A DNA stretch of 32,640 nt from Verrucomicrobiota bacterium (GTDB lineage: Bacteria; Verrucomicrobiota; Verrucomicrobiia; Opitutales; Opitutaceae), in contig JAEXPL010000043.1 of the NCBI GenBank assembly GCA_023446865.1, forward strand, positions 1 to 32,640. Direction: 5' to 3'. Under the pieces are notes generated by a model. That model saw only the letters and a list, made by a program, of their open reading frames with translations, searched no databases and was not told the origin of the DNA. Position numbers and translations under genes: made by a program. Position 1 is the stretch's first letter; each line of letters opens with the position of its first letter. This document shows, in pieces, positions 32,267-32,640 of the stretch.

Positions 32267-32640
32267 ATGAACTCCCGCTTTCTTCTCACCCTTGCCTGCG
32301 CGGCCGGCCTGGTCGCCGCTACCCCCGCCTCTCTCCATGCCCGCGGCGACGATGCCGCCCGTAACGCCATCATCGGTGGCGTCGCCGGCGCCATCATCGG
32401 CGAGCACAACGACCACCACGCCGCCGAGGGTGCCGTGATCGGCATCGCCGCGGGCCTGCTGCTCACCGCGCTCACCGACGACTCCCGCTGCGACTCCCGC
32501 GACACCTACTACGGCACCTCCTACTCCCATCACTACTCGGAGCCGGTGGTCGTCGCCCGGCCCCATTGCCCGCCCACGCGGGTGGTGATCGTGCCGCCGA
32601 GCCACCACTATGGTCACCGCACGGTCGTGGTTCGGGGGGG
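32267..32640 (+). CDS. exported glycine-zipper protein (3' truncated by window end)
   Basis: The first 124 codons of an exported protein. Signal peptide MNSRFLLTLACAAGLVAATPASLHA. A glycine-zipper-like segment follows (NAIIGGVAGAIIGEHNDHHAAEGAVIGIAAGLLL), as in outer-membrane and envelope-stress proteins, then a His/Tyr/Val-rich segment (YSHHYSEPVVVARPHCPPTR, VVIVPPSHHYGHRTVVVR). Many small cell-envelope proteins have this composition; the role is unknown. AGGTAGG upstream of the ATG is a possible weak Shine-Dalgarno. The reading frame is open at the window end. Confidence 0.82.
   Translation, partial: MNSRFLLTLACAAGLVAATPASLHARGDDAARNAIIGGVAGAIIGEHNDHHAAEGAVIGIAAGLLLTALTDDSRCDSRDTYYGTSYSHHYSEPVVVARPHCPPTRVVIVPPSHHYGHRTVVVRG

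Overview
The window is about 32.6 kb of GC-rich chromosomal DNA. The codon usage, the many secreted carbohydrate-active enzymes, and families such as DUF5069, DUF4380-like, ORF6N and a degenerate-H-box histidine kinase suggest a Verrucomicrobiota bacterium, most likely Opitutaceae-like. This placement is inferred from gene content; no rRNA or marker gene is present. No tRNA, rRNA, CRISPR array, phage module or transposase was seen.

Left part (1-8 kb). The window opens inside an MsbA-type ABC exporter. An ORF6N-domain gene follows, carrying three copies of one palindrome. Next come a convergent M32 carboxypeptidase and a secreted sialate O-acetylesterase-like enzyme. Divergent from these is a two-gene Roadblock/LC7-like pair, then a papain-family (C1) protease.

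Middle-left (7.7-11.7 kb). This is a scrambled, partly duplicated zone. It holds an intact secreted beta-helix protein and an intact secreted protein with repeated YGANxGWI motifs, flanked by gene fragments. One fragment is a chimera of a membrane-protein gene and the M32 peptidase gene, joined at an 8-bp microhomology. A second copy of the C1 protease end and a second beta-helix fragment are decayed. The order protease end, linker, convergent membrane-protein gene occurs twice, with the opposite partner damaged each time.

Middle (11.3-21 kb, minus strand). Two small membrane proteins and a cold-shock/DUF1294 protein are followed by a polysaccharide-degradation block: a DUF4380-like protein translationally coupled to a GH9 enzyme, a broken ThuA-like gene, a GH3 beta-glucosidase and a CE2-like SGNH acetylesterase. 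GNAT and cupin genes and an AraC regulator follow, the last divergent from a GH27 alpha-galactosidase. Together these suggest use of plant or algal beta-glucan/hemicellulose with acetyl and galactosyl side groups.

Right part (24.4-32.6 kb). A strong terminator ends the GH27 gene. A two-component module then follows on the minus strand: a sigma-54 response regulator, and an operon of an exported helical protein plus a membrane histidine kinase, with a good -24/-12 (sigma-54) promoter candidate upstream of the operon. After that come a small membrane protein, a cupin, a DUF5069 protein, a lipoprotein and a glycine-zipper protein cut by the window end.

The strongest leads are the ORF6N palindromes, the microhomology-joined chimera and reciprocal decay, the sigma-54-linked sensor operon, the paired 38-bp palindromes, the YGANxGWI protein and the orphan Roadblock pair.
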